A stretch of 64,000 nucleotides of DNA from Aequorivita vladivostokensis. Lineage in GTDB: Bacteria > Bacteroidota > Bacteroidia > Flavobacteriales > Flavobacteriaceae. The stretch's first letter is position 1. Every line of letters starts with the position of its first letter. A model generated the notes under the pieces. The model searched no databases. It saw nothing but the letters and a program-made list of their open reading frames with translations, and had not been told where the DNA came from. The position numbers and the translations under genes are program-made. Below, piece after piece: positions 17,463 to 26,861 of this stretch. The DNA lies in NCBI RefSeq assembly GCF_000952855.1, contig NZ_JSVU01000001.1, forward strand, positions 372,001-436,000. The letters run 5' to 3'.

Positions 17463-19886
17463 GTGGGCTTAGAAGATTATATTCGGAAACGCAAGTTTGA
17501 CGAAACCCCCGAGCCAGAGGGCGAAATGAGCAGGGAGGATGCCAGGCGTTTTGTAATCCAAAGACATCAAGCCCGCCGTCTTCATTACGACTTACGATTG
17601 GAAATGGAAGGCGTGCTCAAAAGTTGGGCAGTCCCCAAAGGTCCGTCCATGAATCCGTCTGATAAACGACTGGCGATTATGACCGAGGACCACCCAGTTA
17701 AATACCTCACCTTTCACGGTACTATTCCAAAAGGTAATTATGGTGCTGGCGTTATGGATATTTGGGATGAAGGAACCTATAAAATTTTGGAAAGCGATGA
17801 CGGTGTAGATCCAATTAAGCAATTGGAAAGGGGAGATCTAAAAATTGAATTCTTCGGAAAAAAAATAAAGGGAAGCTTCGCGTTGGTACATACAAATAGG
17901 GGCAGTGAAAAAAACCAATGGCTGCTCATAAAAAAGAAAGATAACTTTGCCACTGATTTGGAATATGACGCTGAGGTTTTTGCCGCTTCCGCCAAGCCAA
18001 TAAAATCAAGCAAGATAAAAGCGCTCAATCCACAAGAATTTATAAAACCCATGCTGGCCAGCCCGGCCAAAAAGATTTTTAAGGACCCCGATTGGGTTTT
18101 TGAACTTAAATGGGATGGTTATCGGGTAATGGCCAATGTTTTTAATGGCCGCGTGGAGCTCTACTCCCGCAACGGTATTTCATATAATACTAAATTTGCA
18201 GCTATCACCAAGGAATTGCAAGACCTTCCGCACGATTGCATTTTGGACGGCGAAGTGGTAATCGTGGATTATAACGGAACTCCCGATTTTCAAAAACTGC
18301 AAAATTACGATCCCGAAATTACCGAAGGGGCACTTCGTTATTATGTTTTTGATCTTCTTCACCTCAATGGCCACGACACTATATCGCTGCCCCTGTTGGA
18401 ACGAAAAAGCCTTCTACCCGAGATATTGGAAGATTTTCAGCATATTCTTTATTGCGACCATATAGAAGCTATGGGCCCCACCCTCTACAAACGGGCCACT
18501 GAAGCTGGCATGGAAGGGGTGATTGCCAAGAAGGCAGATTCCGCTTATACGCCCGGCTACCGCAGTGAGCAGTGGCTGAAAATAAAAAGTACCAATACCG
18601 AAGACGCAATTATCTGTGGCTATACCGACTCAGTAAAAGGAGGAGCCATTTTTGGGTCCCTTATTTTGGGGATGTACCAAGAGGAAAATCTTATTTACGT
18701 AGGTAATTGTGGGTCGGGATTTTCTGCTTCGGAACAGCGGCAACTGCTACAGAAACTTCAATCTCTTGAAACGGAAACCAATCCCTTCGGAAAGAAAATT
18801 TCGCTTAAGGGAAGAAATCCGCATTGGGTAAAGCCCGAACTGGTCTGCGAAGTGAAATTTTCGGAATGGACAAAGAGCGGCTTAATGCGCCATCCTATTT
18901 ATAAAGGACTCCGCCGCGACAAGGAATGGACCGAGGCCACGCCACAGCCATCAAAAGATAAGTCTTCCAAGGCAACAAAAAGCAACGATTCGTATTTGGA
19001 GGTAAATGGGGTATCTGTACCTGTTTCCAATCTAGATAAAGTCTATTGGCCGGATGCCGGCTATACCAAATACGACTTGATCGATTATTATCTGCATATT
19101 TCTGAAATCATCCTGCCATACCTAAAGGATCGGCCCCAAAATCTGCACCGCCATCCCAACGGTATTTTAAAACCTTCCTTCTATCAAAAAGACAACGAAA
19201 CCTTGCCGGACTGGGTAGAAACTGTAAAAATTTATTCCGAATCTTCCAAAAAGGATATTGATTATCTACTTTGTCAAAATGAGGCCACCTTGCTATATAT
19301 GGCAAATTTGGGCTGCATCGAAATCAATCCTTGGAATTCTACCGTACAAAATCTTGAACATCCCTCATATACGGTGATAGATATAGATCCTTCCGAGAAA
19401 AATAATTTTGAAGAGGTGATTGAGGTGGTGTTGGCCACCAAAGAGGTATTGGATCTTGCCAAAATAAAGGGCTATTGTAAAACTTCCGGTTCTAGTGGGA
19501 TGCACATATACATTCCATTGGGCAGTAATTACAGCTACAATGAGGCCCGCGATTTTACGAAACTGCTGTGCTATTTTATCCACGAAAAATTGCCAAAGCT
19601 CACCAGTATGGAGCGTGCAGTAAAGAATCGGAAAGGCAAGATTTACTTAGATTACTTACAAAACCGCAGGGGCCAAACCTTGGCGGCTCCCTATTGCGCA
19701 AGGCCCAAAAAAGGCGCGCCTGTTTCTGCTCCACTATCTTGGAAGGAAGTAAAGCCTGGTCTTGCCATCTTGGATTTTACCATAAAATCCATGCCCCAGC
19801 GCCTTACGGAAATGGGCGATTGGTTCGCTCCCGTTTTGGGGAAGGGGATTGATATGGAGCGGGCGATCGATAATTTAGGGAAATAA
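17463..19886 (+). CDS. ligD: Multidomain ATP-dependent DNA ligase LigD
   Basis: An 807-residue end-joining enzyme with three domains. The 3'-phosphoesterase domain (about 30-150) has RHQARRLHYDLRLEMEG and WAVPKGPS. The ATP-dependent ligase domain (about 200-510) has the adenylated Lys216 in ELKWDGYRV and the OB-fold part ending WTKSGLMRHPIYKGLR. The primase-polymerase domain (about 525-800) has metal ligands in VIDIDPSEKN and the SGSSGMHIYIPL motif. The order phosphoesterase-ligase-polymerase is the Pseudomonas-like one. The GTG start at 17463 is two bases after ku. All active-site motifs appear intact. Confidence 0.96.
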   Translation: MGLEDYIRKRKFDETPEPEGEMSREDARRFVIQRHQARRLHYDLRLEMEGVLKSWAVPKGPSMNPSDKRLAIMTEDHPVKYLTFHGTIPKGNYGAGVMDIWDEGTYKILESDDGVDPIKQLERGDLKIEFFGKKIKGSFALVHTNRGSEKNQWLLIKKKDNFATDLEYDAEVFAASAKPIKSSKIKALNPQEFIKPMLASPAKKIFKDPDWVFELKWDGYRVMANVFNGRVELYSRNGISYNTKFAAITKELQDLPHDCILDGEVVIVDYNGTPDFQKLQNYDPEITEGALRYYVFDLLHLNGHDTISLPLLERKSLLPEILEDFQHILYCDHIEAMGPTLYKRATEAGMEGVIAKKADSAYTPGYRSEQWLKIKSTNTEDAIICGYTDSVKGGAIFGSLILGMYQEENLIYVGNCGSGFSASEQRQLLQKLQSLETETNPFGKKISLKGRNPHWVKPELVCEVKFSEWTKSGLMRHPIYKGLRRDKEWTEATPQPSKDKSSKATKSNDSYLEVNGVSVPVSNLDKVYWPDAGYTKYDLIDYYLHISEIILPYLKDRPQNLHRHPNGILKPSFYQKDNETLPDWVETVKIYSESSKKDIDYLLCQNEATLLYMANLGCIEINPWNSTVQNLEHPSYTVIDIDPSEKNNFEEVIEVVLATKEVLDLAKIKGYCKTSGSSGMHIYIPLGSNYSYNEARDFTKLLCYFIHEKLPKLTSMERAVKNRKGKIYLDYLQNRRGQTLAAPYCARPKKGAPVSAPLSWKEVKPGLAILDFTIKSMPQRLTEMGDWFAPVLGKGIDMERAIDNLGK

Positions 19887-20087
19887 AAGAGGTTGGTTGG
19901 ATTCGGTCTCTGTTTAGTATTTTTATCATTTTACACTCAAAGACAACTACTGCCCTCCGTCGCTTTGGAATCTAAAAAGTTTATCTTAGCTTTTATCGCT
20001 TGGAATTTTCTCTCGTTTTAACGACAAATATGCATGTTAACAGAGGAGCTAGTACTACCTTTACATAAAAATAATTGCCCAAAGTAA

Positions 20088-20864
20088 TTGAAAGAGTTTT
20101 ATAAAAATGCCGCTATCATTGGCTTTGTGTCCAAAGGAATTATTTACGTGGTAATAGGGGCACTTTCCCTGTTGGCAGCTTTGAACATGGGAGGCGATAG
20201 TTCGGGCACCAATCAGGCGCTATTGTTCCTGAAAAAGCAACCTTTTGGGCAGGTATTATTGCTGCTCCTTGGCGTAGGTCTTCTTTGCTATTCTTTCTGG
20301 ATGTTTCTTCAAGCTTTTAAAGATCCTGAAAATATTGGTTCGGATTACAAGGCGAAATTACGCCGCTTTGGTCTTTTTACCACGGGCTTAGTCTATGTAG
20401 TTGTGGCTCTTCTGTGTTTTTATCATCTTTTTACCTATCCCATGGAGGAAAGCTCTAACTCGCGCTATCTGGATTTTTTGGGACCTACAACCTTAAGCTA
20501 CGTTTTTATCGGCATTGGTATTGTTTTGACCATGCAGGGGGTTGTACTTACCGTAGGAGTTATTAAGGGCGGGTTGTTGGATCAGTTTAATTTGGAAGGA
20601 AGGAAAGGCGCGGCCATTATAAGAACAGTAGGGCAGTTCGGGTTTTACGCCCGTGCCTTTGTAGTGGCCATTATTGCCTATTTCTTTTTCCGCGCGGGAA
20701 TTTATACGGGCAACCACGAAATTAAGGGCATACAGGATGCTTTTAAATTCTTGGATCAATCCACCTTTGGAAGAATATTGATGGCTATTACCGCTGTTGG
20801 ATTTATTTCATATGGAGCATTTTTTGTGTTGCTAACGCGATATCGGAGTTTTGAAAAGGAATGA
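20088..20864 (+). CDS. DUF1206 membrane protein
   Basis: A 258-residue inner membrane protein of the DUF1206 family, function unknown. It is built of three two-helix repeats, each opening with a version of FYKNAAIIGFVSKGIIYVVIGA (repeat starts near residues 3, 87 and 180; first copy shown in part: GFVSKGIIYVVIGA) and containing a PFGQ/TFGR-type turn. No ATG exists near the start; TTG at 20088 gives the expected family N-terminus. About 200 bases without recognisable features precede it. Probably single-gene transcription unit. Confidence 0.85.
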   Translation: MKEFYKNAAIIGFVSKGIIYVVIGALSLLAALNMGGDSSGTNQALLFLKKQPFGQVLLLLLGVGLLCYSFWMFLQAFKDPENIGSDYKAKLRRFGLFTTGLVYVVVALLCFYHLFTYPMEESSNSRYLDFLGPTTLSYVFIGIGIVLTMQGVVLTVGVIKGGLLDQFNLEGRKGAAIIRTVGQFGFYARAFVVAIIAYFFFRAGIYTGNHEIKGIQDAFKFLDQSTFGRILMAITAVGFISYGAFFVLLTRYRSFEKE

Positions 20865-20952
20865 TCTGATTTTTAATAAAACTTAGAATGTTCCAATTTT
20901 CAAAAATAGAGTGTGCATGACCCAAATTACTTATAAAATTGCAGCAGAATTC

Positions 20953-21192
20953 CTACTCACATTTTCCTTGTGTCCAGGAAGTAATCCCAGCACGGTCCGC
21001 TGCGCAAGGATTGCTGTAGGTTGTGCCATCGCAGCCGCAAACAGGATTGTATTCCATGGTGCAGGGGCCATCGCTGATTTTTGATTCGTCTATACAAGTA
21101 ACCTCCTTGGATGTACCGCAGGAGGCGAAAGCCAGCAATGTTACAGTGAGAAATGCTATGCTTGTAAAAAAGTAAGGAATGGAAATCTTCAT
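20953..21192 (-). CDS. Kazal-type protease inhibitor-like lipoprotein
   Basis: A 79-residue precursor with a lipoprotein signal peptide (LLAFASC, lipidated Cys25) and a single Kazal-like domain. Six cysteines at 33, 44, 52, 54, 63 and 78 follow the Kazal pattern, and the typical PVCGCDGTTYSNPCAA core is present. Kazal domains usually inhibit serine proteases extracellularly; bacterial lipoprotein versions are common in Bacteroidota with no defined target. The gene stands alone, oriented against its neighbours, with short spacers on both sides. Confidence 0.9.
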   Translation of the reverse strand: MKISIPYFFTSIAFLTVTLLAFASCGTSKEVTCIDESKISDGPCTMEYNPVCGCDGTTYSNPCAADRAGITSWTQGKCE

Positions 21193-21289
21193 CGCTTCTA
21201 TATAAAATTTATATCCTAAAAGTAGTAATAATTTTAATTTCGAGGGTTTTTTATCTCAATCTTGCAATATATAAACATTCAAAAAGCCC

Positions 21290-21297
21290 TATTTTTG
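21290..21297 (+). promoter_or_regulatory. Putative -7 promoter box of ppa
   Basis: TATTTTTG fits TAnnTTTG and lies 21 bases before the ppa ATG. The closest TTG upstream (21262) is spaced too widely, so the -33 part is uncertain. Confidence 0.45.
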
Positions 21298-21318
21298 CAT
21301 TCCTTAAAATTCAACAAT

Positions 21319-21831
21319 ATGAAAAAGACGTTCGACGTACTGATAGAAATCCCAAAAGGAAGCCGCAACAAATACGAATATGATTTTGAGCTGAAGAAAA
21401 TCCGCTTCGACAGGATGCTTTTCAGCAGTATGATGTATCCGGCCGATTACGGTTTTATCCCGGAAACATTGGCCTTGGACGGCGACCCGCTGGACGTTTT
21501 GGTGTTGGGGGGTGAACCTACTTTCCCGATGTGCGTGATGGAGGTGAAGCCCATAGGCGTTTTCCACATGGCCGATGAGAAAGGGCCCGATGAAAAAGTA
21601 ATCTGCGTACCCATTTCCGATCCTATCTGGAGCAGCCTCAACGACCTTTCTGATATGAACCCTCACTTGGTACGGGAGATTGAACATTTCTTTCAGGTAT
21701 ATAAAGATCTCGAAAAGAAGAAAGTTGATGTAGGGGGTTGGGGTGACGCCGGGGAGGCTGTTGAAATTTACAATCAATGCGTAAAGCGCTACAAAGAAAC
21801 GCCTGAGGTGCAGGGACATTTCAGTATATAA
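21319..21831 (+). CDS. ppa: Soluble inorganic pyrophosphatase, family I
   Basis: A 170-residue cytosolic family I pyrophosphatase hydrolysing PPi to phosphate. The substrate and metal site is visible in EIPKGSRNKYEYD, YPADYGFIPETLALDGDPLDVLVL (core YPADYGFIP and DGDPLDVLVL) and the acid residues in DEKVICVPISDP. The frame extends upstream to 21262, but ATG 21319 gives the normal N-terminus MKKTFDVLIEIPKG. The next gene on the same strand is the membrane pyrophosphatase, so the cell has both a wasteful and an energy-conserving route for PPi, encoded side by side. Confidence 0.95.
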   Translation: MKKTFDVLIEIPKGSRNKYEYDFELKKIRFDRMLFSSMMYPADYGFIPETLALDGDPLDVLVLGGEPTFPMCVMEVKPIGVFHMADEKGPDEKVICVPISDPIWSSLNDLSDMNPHLVREIEHFFQVYKDLEKKKVDVGGWGDAGEAVEIYNQCVKRYKETPEVQGHFSI

Positions 21832-21838
21832 TTAGCAT

Positions 21839-21923
21839 GACAGAAGACGGTATAACATAAGACGTAGGACTGATTTATTATATTTTTTTTAGTCTTACGT
21901 CCTAAGTCTTATCGTCTTACGTC
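21839..21923. repeat. Imperfect inverted repeat of AGACGTAAGAC-type words
   Basis: Words such as AAGACGTAGGACT on the left and AGTCTTACGTCC on the right form an inverted repeat around an AT-rich centre. Similar low-complexity word repeats occur at 34597-34632 and, with a different word, at 40993-41071. Confidence 0.55.
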
Positions 21924-21972
21924 TATTCACAAACTACGTCATTTTGGTGTTTCGTATCCCAAACCATTTCCC

Positions 21973-21980
21973 TATTTTTG
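21973..21980 (+). promoter_or_regulatory. Putative -7 promoter box of hppA
   Basis: TATTTTTG fits TAnnTTTG and precedes a 38-base leader to the hppA ATG. A weak -33 element (TTTCG near 21950) is at plausible spacing. Confidence 0.45.
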
Positions 21981-22018
21981 CAGTCGCAAATTTGAAACCA
22001 ATCTAAATTAATTAAATA

Positions 22019-24511
22019 ATGGAACAGAACATTATCTTTATTCCTATTGCTCTTGCCGTATTGGGCCTTTTGTTTATGCTCGTTAAAATGAGCTGGGTAA
22101 AAAAGCAGCCCGCAGGTAGCGATCGCATGCAGTTTATTTCAAAAAGTATCAAAGAAGGCGCCTTGGCGTTCCTAAATGCAGAATACCGTTTGTTGGTAGT
22201 TTTTGCCGTTATTGCCGCAGTACTTTTGTTTGTGGTTTCACAAATGGTTCCGTCCACCAGTTGGATGATTGTGCCCGCCTTTATCTGTGGGGCAATCTTT
22301 TCGGCATTGGCCGGAAATATCGGGATGCGTATTGCCACCGATGCCAATGCCCGTACTGCCGAAGCTGCCAAAACCAGTCTTCCGCAGGCACTTAAAGTTT
22401 CCTTTGGCGGTGGTACCGTTATGGGGCTTGGCGTTGCCGGACTTGCAGTATTGGGATTGAGCTTGTTTTTCCTTTTCTTTCTTGGCCAATTTATTGGCAC
22501 CGATCCTTTAAATTTTTATGATGAAATGACCATCGTGCTCGAAGCCCTTGCAGGCTTCTCTTTGGGTGCGGAAAGTATTGCGCTTTTTGCCCGTGTGGGT
22601 GGTGGTATCTATACAAAAGCTGCCGACGTAGGTGCTGACCTTGTAGGTAAGGTGGAAGCGGGTATTCCTGAGGATGATCCGCGAAACCCTGCAACCATAG
22701 CCGATAACGTGGGTGATAACGTAGGCGACGTAGCGGGAATGGGTGCTGACCTTTTCGGAAGTTATGTGGCCACCGTACTTGCCGCAATGGTATTGGGTAA
22801 TTACGTAATCCGCGATATGTCCCTTGATATTCCATTTACCGATAATTTTAACAATATGGGGCCTATCCTCTTGCCTGTGGTAATTGCAGGTGTGGGTATT
22901 CTTGCCTCTATTATTGGAACCTTCTTCGTAAAAATCAAGAATAATGACGCAAAAGAAGCCCAAGTTCAAAAGGCTTTGGATACCGGAAACTGGGCAGCGA
23001 TCATCCTAACGCTTATCGCCAGTTGGTTCTTGATAGACTGGATGCTTCCGGACACTATGAATATGAAATTTTTCGGCGAAGGCTATAAAACCATCCCTTC
23101 AATAAACGTTTTCTGGGCGGCCTGTATCGGTCTTGCCGTAGGGGCGCTTATTTCCTTCGTAACCGCTTATTATACAAGTCTTGGTAAAAAGCCGGTTCTT
23201 GATATTGTGAAAAATTCTTCCACCGGCGCCGCTACCAATATTATTGCAGGTCTTGCCGTAGGTATGAAATCTACCTTTGCTTCCGTGATTCTTTTTGCGG
23301 CTGCTATTTACGGATCGTACGAACTTGCTGGTTTTTACGGAGTTGCTTTGGCCGCTTCAGCAATGATGGCTACTACAGCTATGCAGCTTGCTATTGATGC
23401 TTTCGGTCCTATTGCCGATAATGCAGGTGGTGTTGCTGAAATGAGCGAACTGGATCCACAGGTGCGTGAGCGTACCGATGTTTTGGATTCCGTTGGAAAC
23501 ACTACGGCTGCCGTTGGGAAAGGTTTCGCAATCGCTTCTGCTGCCTTGACAGCTTTGGCTCTGTTTGCAGCTTATGTAACCTTTACAGGTATTGACGGTA
23601 TCAATATTTTCCGTGCTGATGTGCTTGCAATGTTGTTCGTGGGTGGGATGATTCCGGTGGTATTCTCTGCAATGGCAATGAAATCTGTTGGAAAGGCCGC
23701 TATGGAAATGGTACAGGAGGTACGTCGCCAGTTCCGTGAAATTCCTGGTATAATGGAAGGTACCGGAACTCCGGAATACGCAAAATGTGTGGATATTTCT
23801 ACCAAAGCTGCCTTGAAGGAAATGTTGCTTCCAGGTTTGCTTACTATTATTACGCCAATAATCATCGGACTCGTATTCGGCGCCGAGCCACTTGGTGGCT
23901 ATATGGCCGGGGTTTGTGTGAGCGGTGTTATGTGGGCTATTTTCCAAAACAACGCCGGTGGAGCTTGGGATAATGCCAAGAAATCTTTTGAAGCTGGTGT
24001 AATGATCAATGGCGAAATGACCTATAAAGGAAGCGACGCGCACAAAGCAGCCGTAACGGGTGATACCGTGGGCGATCCGTTTAAGGATACTTCGGGTCCA
24101 TCTATGAACATTCTTATTAAGCTTACCTGTTTGGTGGGTCTGGTTATCGCGCCAATCCTCGGAAACCACGGCGATGTGGTTATGGCCTCTGAAACCTCTT
24201 CGGAAGAAGTTTACTTTATTGATGCCGAAGGAAACAAGACCATTCTTACCGAAAAGCAAGTGGAATATCTTGAAAATGGGGAAACTAGCACTATTGAAGG
24301 AGGGGAAAACCTAAAAAACAAAACTGAAACTGTTGTTGAAATGTTGAAAAACGAAAACAATGATCAAGTAACTGCAAACGTAACTATCATAAGAACCGTT
24401 GAAGGTGTTGAAACTACCGAAACCAAAACCTTTACAGGCACCGAAGAAGAAGTTCGCGCTCAGTTGAAGGATGTGGACGGGGTAAAAATAAAAATAAAGG
24501 ATAAGGAATAA
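22019..24511 (+). CDS. hppA: Membrane-bound ion-translocating pyrophosphatase
   Basis: An 830-residue integral membrane pyrophosphatase that couples PPi hydrolysis to outward pumping of H+ or Na+. The catalytic loop [21 protein letters not shown] (shown: [11 protein letters not shown]) and [20 protein letters not shown]-type acidic motif are intact. The [10 protein letters not shown] motif has Ala where K+-independent enzymes have Lys, so this is predicted to be the K+-dependent class. After the last membrane helix (about residue 720) there is an unusual polar tail of about 109 residues, which should face the periplasm. It lies downstream of soluble ppa, with its own promoter-like box and terminator. 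Confidence 0.95.
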   Translation: MEQNIIFIPIALAVLGLLFMLVKMSWVKKQPAGSDRMQFISKSIKEGALAFLNAEYRLLVVFAVIAAVLLFVVSQMVPSTSWMIVPAFICGAIFSALAGNIGMRIATDANARTAEAAKTSLPQALKVSFGGGTVMGLGVAGLAVLGLSLFFLFFLGQFIGTDPLNFYDEMTIVLEALAGFSLGAESIALFARVGGGIYTKAADVGADLVGKVEAGIPEDDPRNPATIADNVGDNVGDVAGMGADLFGSYVATVLAAMVLGNYVIRDMSLDIPFTDNFNNMGPILLPVVIAGVGILASIIGTFFVKIKNNDAKEAQVQKALDTGNWAAIILTLIASWFLIDWMLPDTMNMKFFGEGYKTIPSINVFWAACIGLAVGALISFVTAYYTSLGKKPVLDIVKNSSTGAATNIIAGLAVGMKSTFASVILFAAAIYGSYELAGFYGVALAASAMMATTAMQLAIDAFGPIADNAGGVAEMSELDPQVRERTDVLDSVGNTTAAVGKGFAIASAALTALALFAAYVTFTGIDGINIFRADVLAMLFVGGMIPVVFSAMAMKSVGKAAMEMVQEVRRQFREIPGIMEGTGTPEYAKCVDISTKAALKEMLLPGLLTIITPIIIGLVFGAEPLGGYMAGVCVSGVMWAIFQNNAGGAWDNAKKSFEAGVMINGEMTYKGSDAHKAAVTGDTVGDPFKDTSGPSMNILIKLTCLVGLVIAPILGNHGDVVMASETSSEEVYFIDAEGNKTILTEKQVEYLENGETSTIEGGENLKNKTETVVEMLKNENNDQVTANVTIIRTVEGVETTETKTFTGTEEEVRAQLKDVDGVKIKIKDKE

Positions 24512-24529
24512 TTTCTTTTCTTAAAAATG

Positions 24530-24557
24530 AAAACCCTGCCAATCGGCAGGGTTTTTT
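24530..24557 (+). terminator. Rho-independent terminator of hppA
   Basis: Stem AACCCTGCC / GGCAGGGTT with loop AATC, followed by a run of T. It lies 19 bases after the hppA stop. Confidence 0.9.
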
Positions 24558-24587
24558 ATTTATAAAATTTACTATCTTGGTGCTGCT

Positions 24588-25853
24588 ATGGATTATAACG
24601 ACATTGTTACATTGGCTATTGCCTTTGGTTTGGGAATGCTGGTAGGCCTCCAAAGGCAGAAAAGCGACCACGAAATGGCTGGTGTACGCACCTTTACCCT
24701 CATTTCGATTATGGGGGTTGTTTCTGCATTTTTGGCCCGCGATTTTGACAATCCCTTTATTCTTCCTGTTTTGGGCCTATGTATAACCGCACTTTTGGTA
24801 ACCGCCAATGTGATAAAACTCAAAAAATTAAATGATACCGATATTGGCCAGACCACGGAAGTTGCCGCCCTGCTTATGTTTGCGGTAGGAGCTTATTTGG
24901 TTATGGGCGATAGGATGGTAGCCGTGATTGTAGGAAGTTCTATGGCCATTCTGCTTTATGTTAAAGAACATCTACATAATTTTATCGAAAATCTAAAGGA
25001 AAAGGATCTTGCCGCCATCATGACTTTTGTGGGAATTTCCTTGGTAATCCTTCCGCTGTTGCCCGATAAAACCTATGGTCCGCTGGATGTGCTAAACCCA
25101 CGCAATATTTGGCTTATGGTAACGCTGATTGTTGGTATAAGTGTGGTAGGTTATTTCATCTATAAATTTGTGGGCAAGAAAGTGGGGATTATCTCCAACG
25201 GAATCTTAGGTGGCTTAATCAGCAGTACGGCAACCACCGTTAGCTATGCGCGAAAAACTAAGGATGCCGAATCAATTAATAAAATGGCGGCATTTGTAAT
25301 TACCGCTGCATCGGCCATAGCGTTAGTAAGAGTCTTGGTAGAGGTGGGCGTGGTAATTCCCGAAAAATTGCCGGAAATAGTACTGCCACTTTTAACGGTC
25401 TTTATTCTTATGGCGCTGCTTTGCGTTGGTTTGTTTTACATTATCAGTAAAAATGGCGGGGATGAAGAAATGCCCGAGCCCAAAAACCCGGCGCAATTTA
25501 AAAGCGCGTTGATATTCGGCTTGCTTTATGGCGGAATTTTATTGGCAGTAGCCTTCACCAAACAGGAATTTGGAAACGAGGCGCTTTATATAGTTGCAAT
25601 TATAAGCGGTCTCACAGATGTGGATGCCATCACCCTATCCCTTTCACAATTAATGAAAGGTGATGGCCTAAATACTTCCACGGGGTGGCGACTTATTTTG
25701 TTGGCATCGCTGTCCAACCTGCTTTTTAAGGGAATTATGGCAGCTGTTTTGGGCACGAAACAATTGGCTAAATGGGTAGGTGTTTCCTTCGGAATAACTA
25801 TCGCTTTTGGATTATTGGTAATGTGGCTTTGGCCCGAAGGCTGGCATCTATAA
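24588..25853 (+). CDS. MgtC/SapB-DUF4010 membrane protein
   Basis: A 421-residue inner membrane protein with about 12 hydrophobic helices. The N-terminal third is MgtC/SapB-like (AIAFGLGMLVGLQRQ, AGVRTFTLISIMGVVSAF) and the remainder is DUF4010 (ISNGILGGLISSTATTVSYARK, SGLTDVDAITLSLSQL). The function of this fusion is not established; the repeated TDVDAITLSLS and STATT motifs suggest transport. The next gene starts seven bases after its stop, so the two are probably an operon. Confidence 0.88.
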   Translation: MDYNDIVTLAIAFGLGMLVGLQRQKSDHEMAGVRTFTLISIMGVVSAFLARDFDNPFILPVLGLCITALLVTANVIKLKKLNDTDIGQTTEVAALLMFAVGAYLVMGDRMVAVIVGSSMAILLYVKEHLHNFIENLKEKDLAAIMTFVGISLVILPLLPDKTYGPLDVLNPRNIWLMVTLIVGISVVGYFIYKFVGKKVGIISNGILGGLISSTATTVSYARKTKDAESINKMAAFVITAASAIALVRVLVEVGVVIPEKLPEIVLPLLTVFILMALLCVGLFYIISKNGGDEEMPEPKNPAQFKSALIFGLLYGGILLAVAFTKQEFGNEALYIVAIISGLTDVDAITLSLSQLMKGDGLNTSTGWRLILLASLSNLLFKGIMAAVLGTKQLAKWVGVSFGITIAFGLLVMWLWPEGWHL

Positions 25854-25859
25854 TTGCGT

Positions 25860-26861
25860 ATGTTCAAAAAAGACCCCATCCAGATTATTACCTTTCGCAG
25901 TTACGGCACAGCGAACCATTTATATGTAAAAGGCAGGGCAATACAGGACGAAGGTATCGATTTATCCAAAACGGGATTTTTCAATTTAATTTGGAACAGT
26001 TGGAAACGTTTTGAGACGGACAAAGTAAAAAATACCCACTTAATCCTCACCCTTCCCGATGGAAGAAAACTGGAAACCAGTACCGATAACCAAGGCTATT
26101 TTTTAATCGATATTACAATAGAAAACCTGCTTTCCCTGACGGATGCCGAAGGTTGGCTTGAATACTCCATTTCTTTCGCAACAGAAATTAAGGGAAGGGA
26201 AATTCAACAGAATAATAATTTTAAAGGCGAAATATTAATCCCTTCGGAAGAAGCAAAGTTTGGCGTAGTCAGTGATATTGACGACACCATTCTCCACACG
26301 GGACTTACGTCTTTTTTTAAATGGGCAGTAATTAAAAACACCTTTTTTAAAAGAGCTGAAAAGCGTATTCCCTTGGAAGGTGCAGCAGGTTTTTATCATC
26401 AATTGCACGATGGGAAGTCAGGCAGCGACTGCAATCCAGTTTTTTACGTAAGCCACAGCCCTTGGAATCTGTACCGTTATTTGGAAGTATTCCTTCAAAA
26501 GAATAACTTTCCGAAAGGCTCCATTCTGCTTCGCGATTTCATAAATCCTTTCGGCAAAAAACCGCCAAGGGGCGAAAAACCGCAAAAACAGAAAGAGATT
26601 TTGAATATTATGAAAACCTATCCAAAGTTGCCATTTATCTTAATTGGCGACAGCGGGGAGCACGACCCCGATATTTACATCGAAATTGCCGAGGCGCATC
26701 CCGAACGTATTCTGGCCCTCTATTTGCGAAACGTAAATCACAAAAGGAAAATGATACGGGTAAAGGGACTCTTTAAGGATTATGAGACCGTGCCCGTACT
26801 TTTGGTTGAAAACAGTAAAGCCGCAGTAGTACACGCCCGAGAGATGGGCTTTATTCGGTAA
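25860..26861 (+). CDS. App1-family phosphatase (DUF2183)
   Basis: A 333-residue soluble protein with the App1 phosphatidate phosphatase catalytic domain in its second half: nucleophile motif SDIDDTILHTGLTS (about residues 139-152), YVSHSPWNLYRYLE, and GDSGEHDPDIY. The N-terminal part (about 1-115) is a beta-rich domain of the kind found in bacterial relatives. Yeast App1 dephosphorylates phosphatidic acid; bacterial substrates are unproven. The ATG at 25860 was chosen over a TTG two codons upstream. The 3' end overlaps the convergent ppk1 gene by 11 bases. Confidence 0.88.
   Translation: MFKKDPIQIITFRSYGTANHLYVKGRAIQDEGIDLSKTGFFNLIWNSWKRFETDKVKNTHLILTLPDGRKLETSTDNQGYFLIDITIENLLSLTDAEGWLEYSISFATEIKGREIQQNNNFKGEILIPSEEAKFGVVSDIDDTILHTGLTSFFKWAVIKNTFFKRAEKRIPLEGAAGFYHQLHDGKSGSDCNPVFYVSHSPWNLYRYLEVFLQKNNFPKGSILLRDFINPFGKKPPRGEKPQKQKEILNIMKTYPKLPFILIGDSGEHDPDIYIEIAEAHPERILALYLRNVNHKRKMIRVKGLFKDYETVPVLLVENSKAAVVHAREMGFIR

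Noticed and set aside
23357-24259. A 300-residue open frame antisense to hppA
   Set aside because: It lies in the antisense of a highly biased, highly conserved gene; its composition (many His, Cys, Trp) is that of a shadow frame.
24529-24557. Possible riboswitch before the DUF4010 gene
   Set aside because: The hairpin is a simple terminator with a four-base loop and T-run; no aptamer-like structure lies around it.
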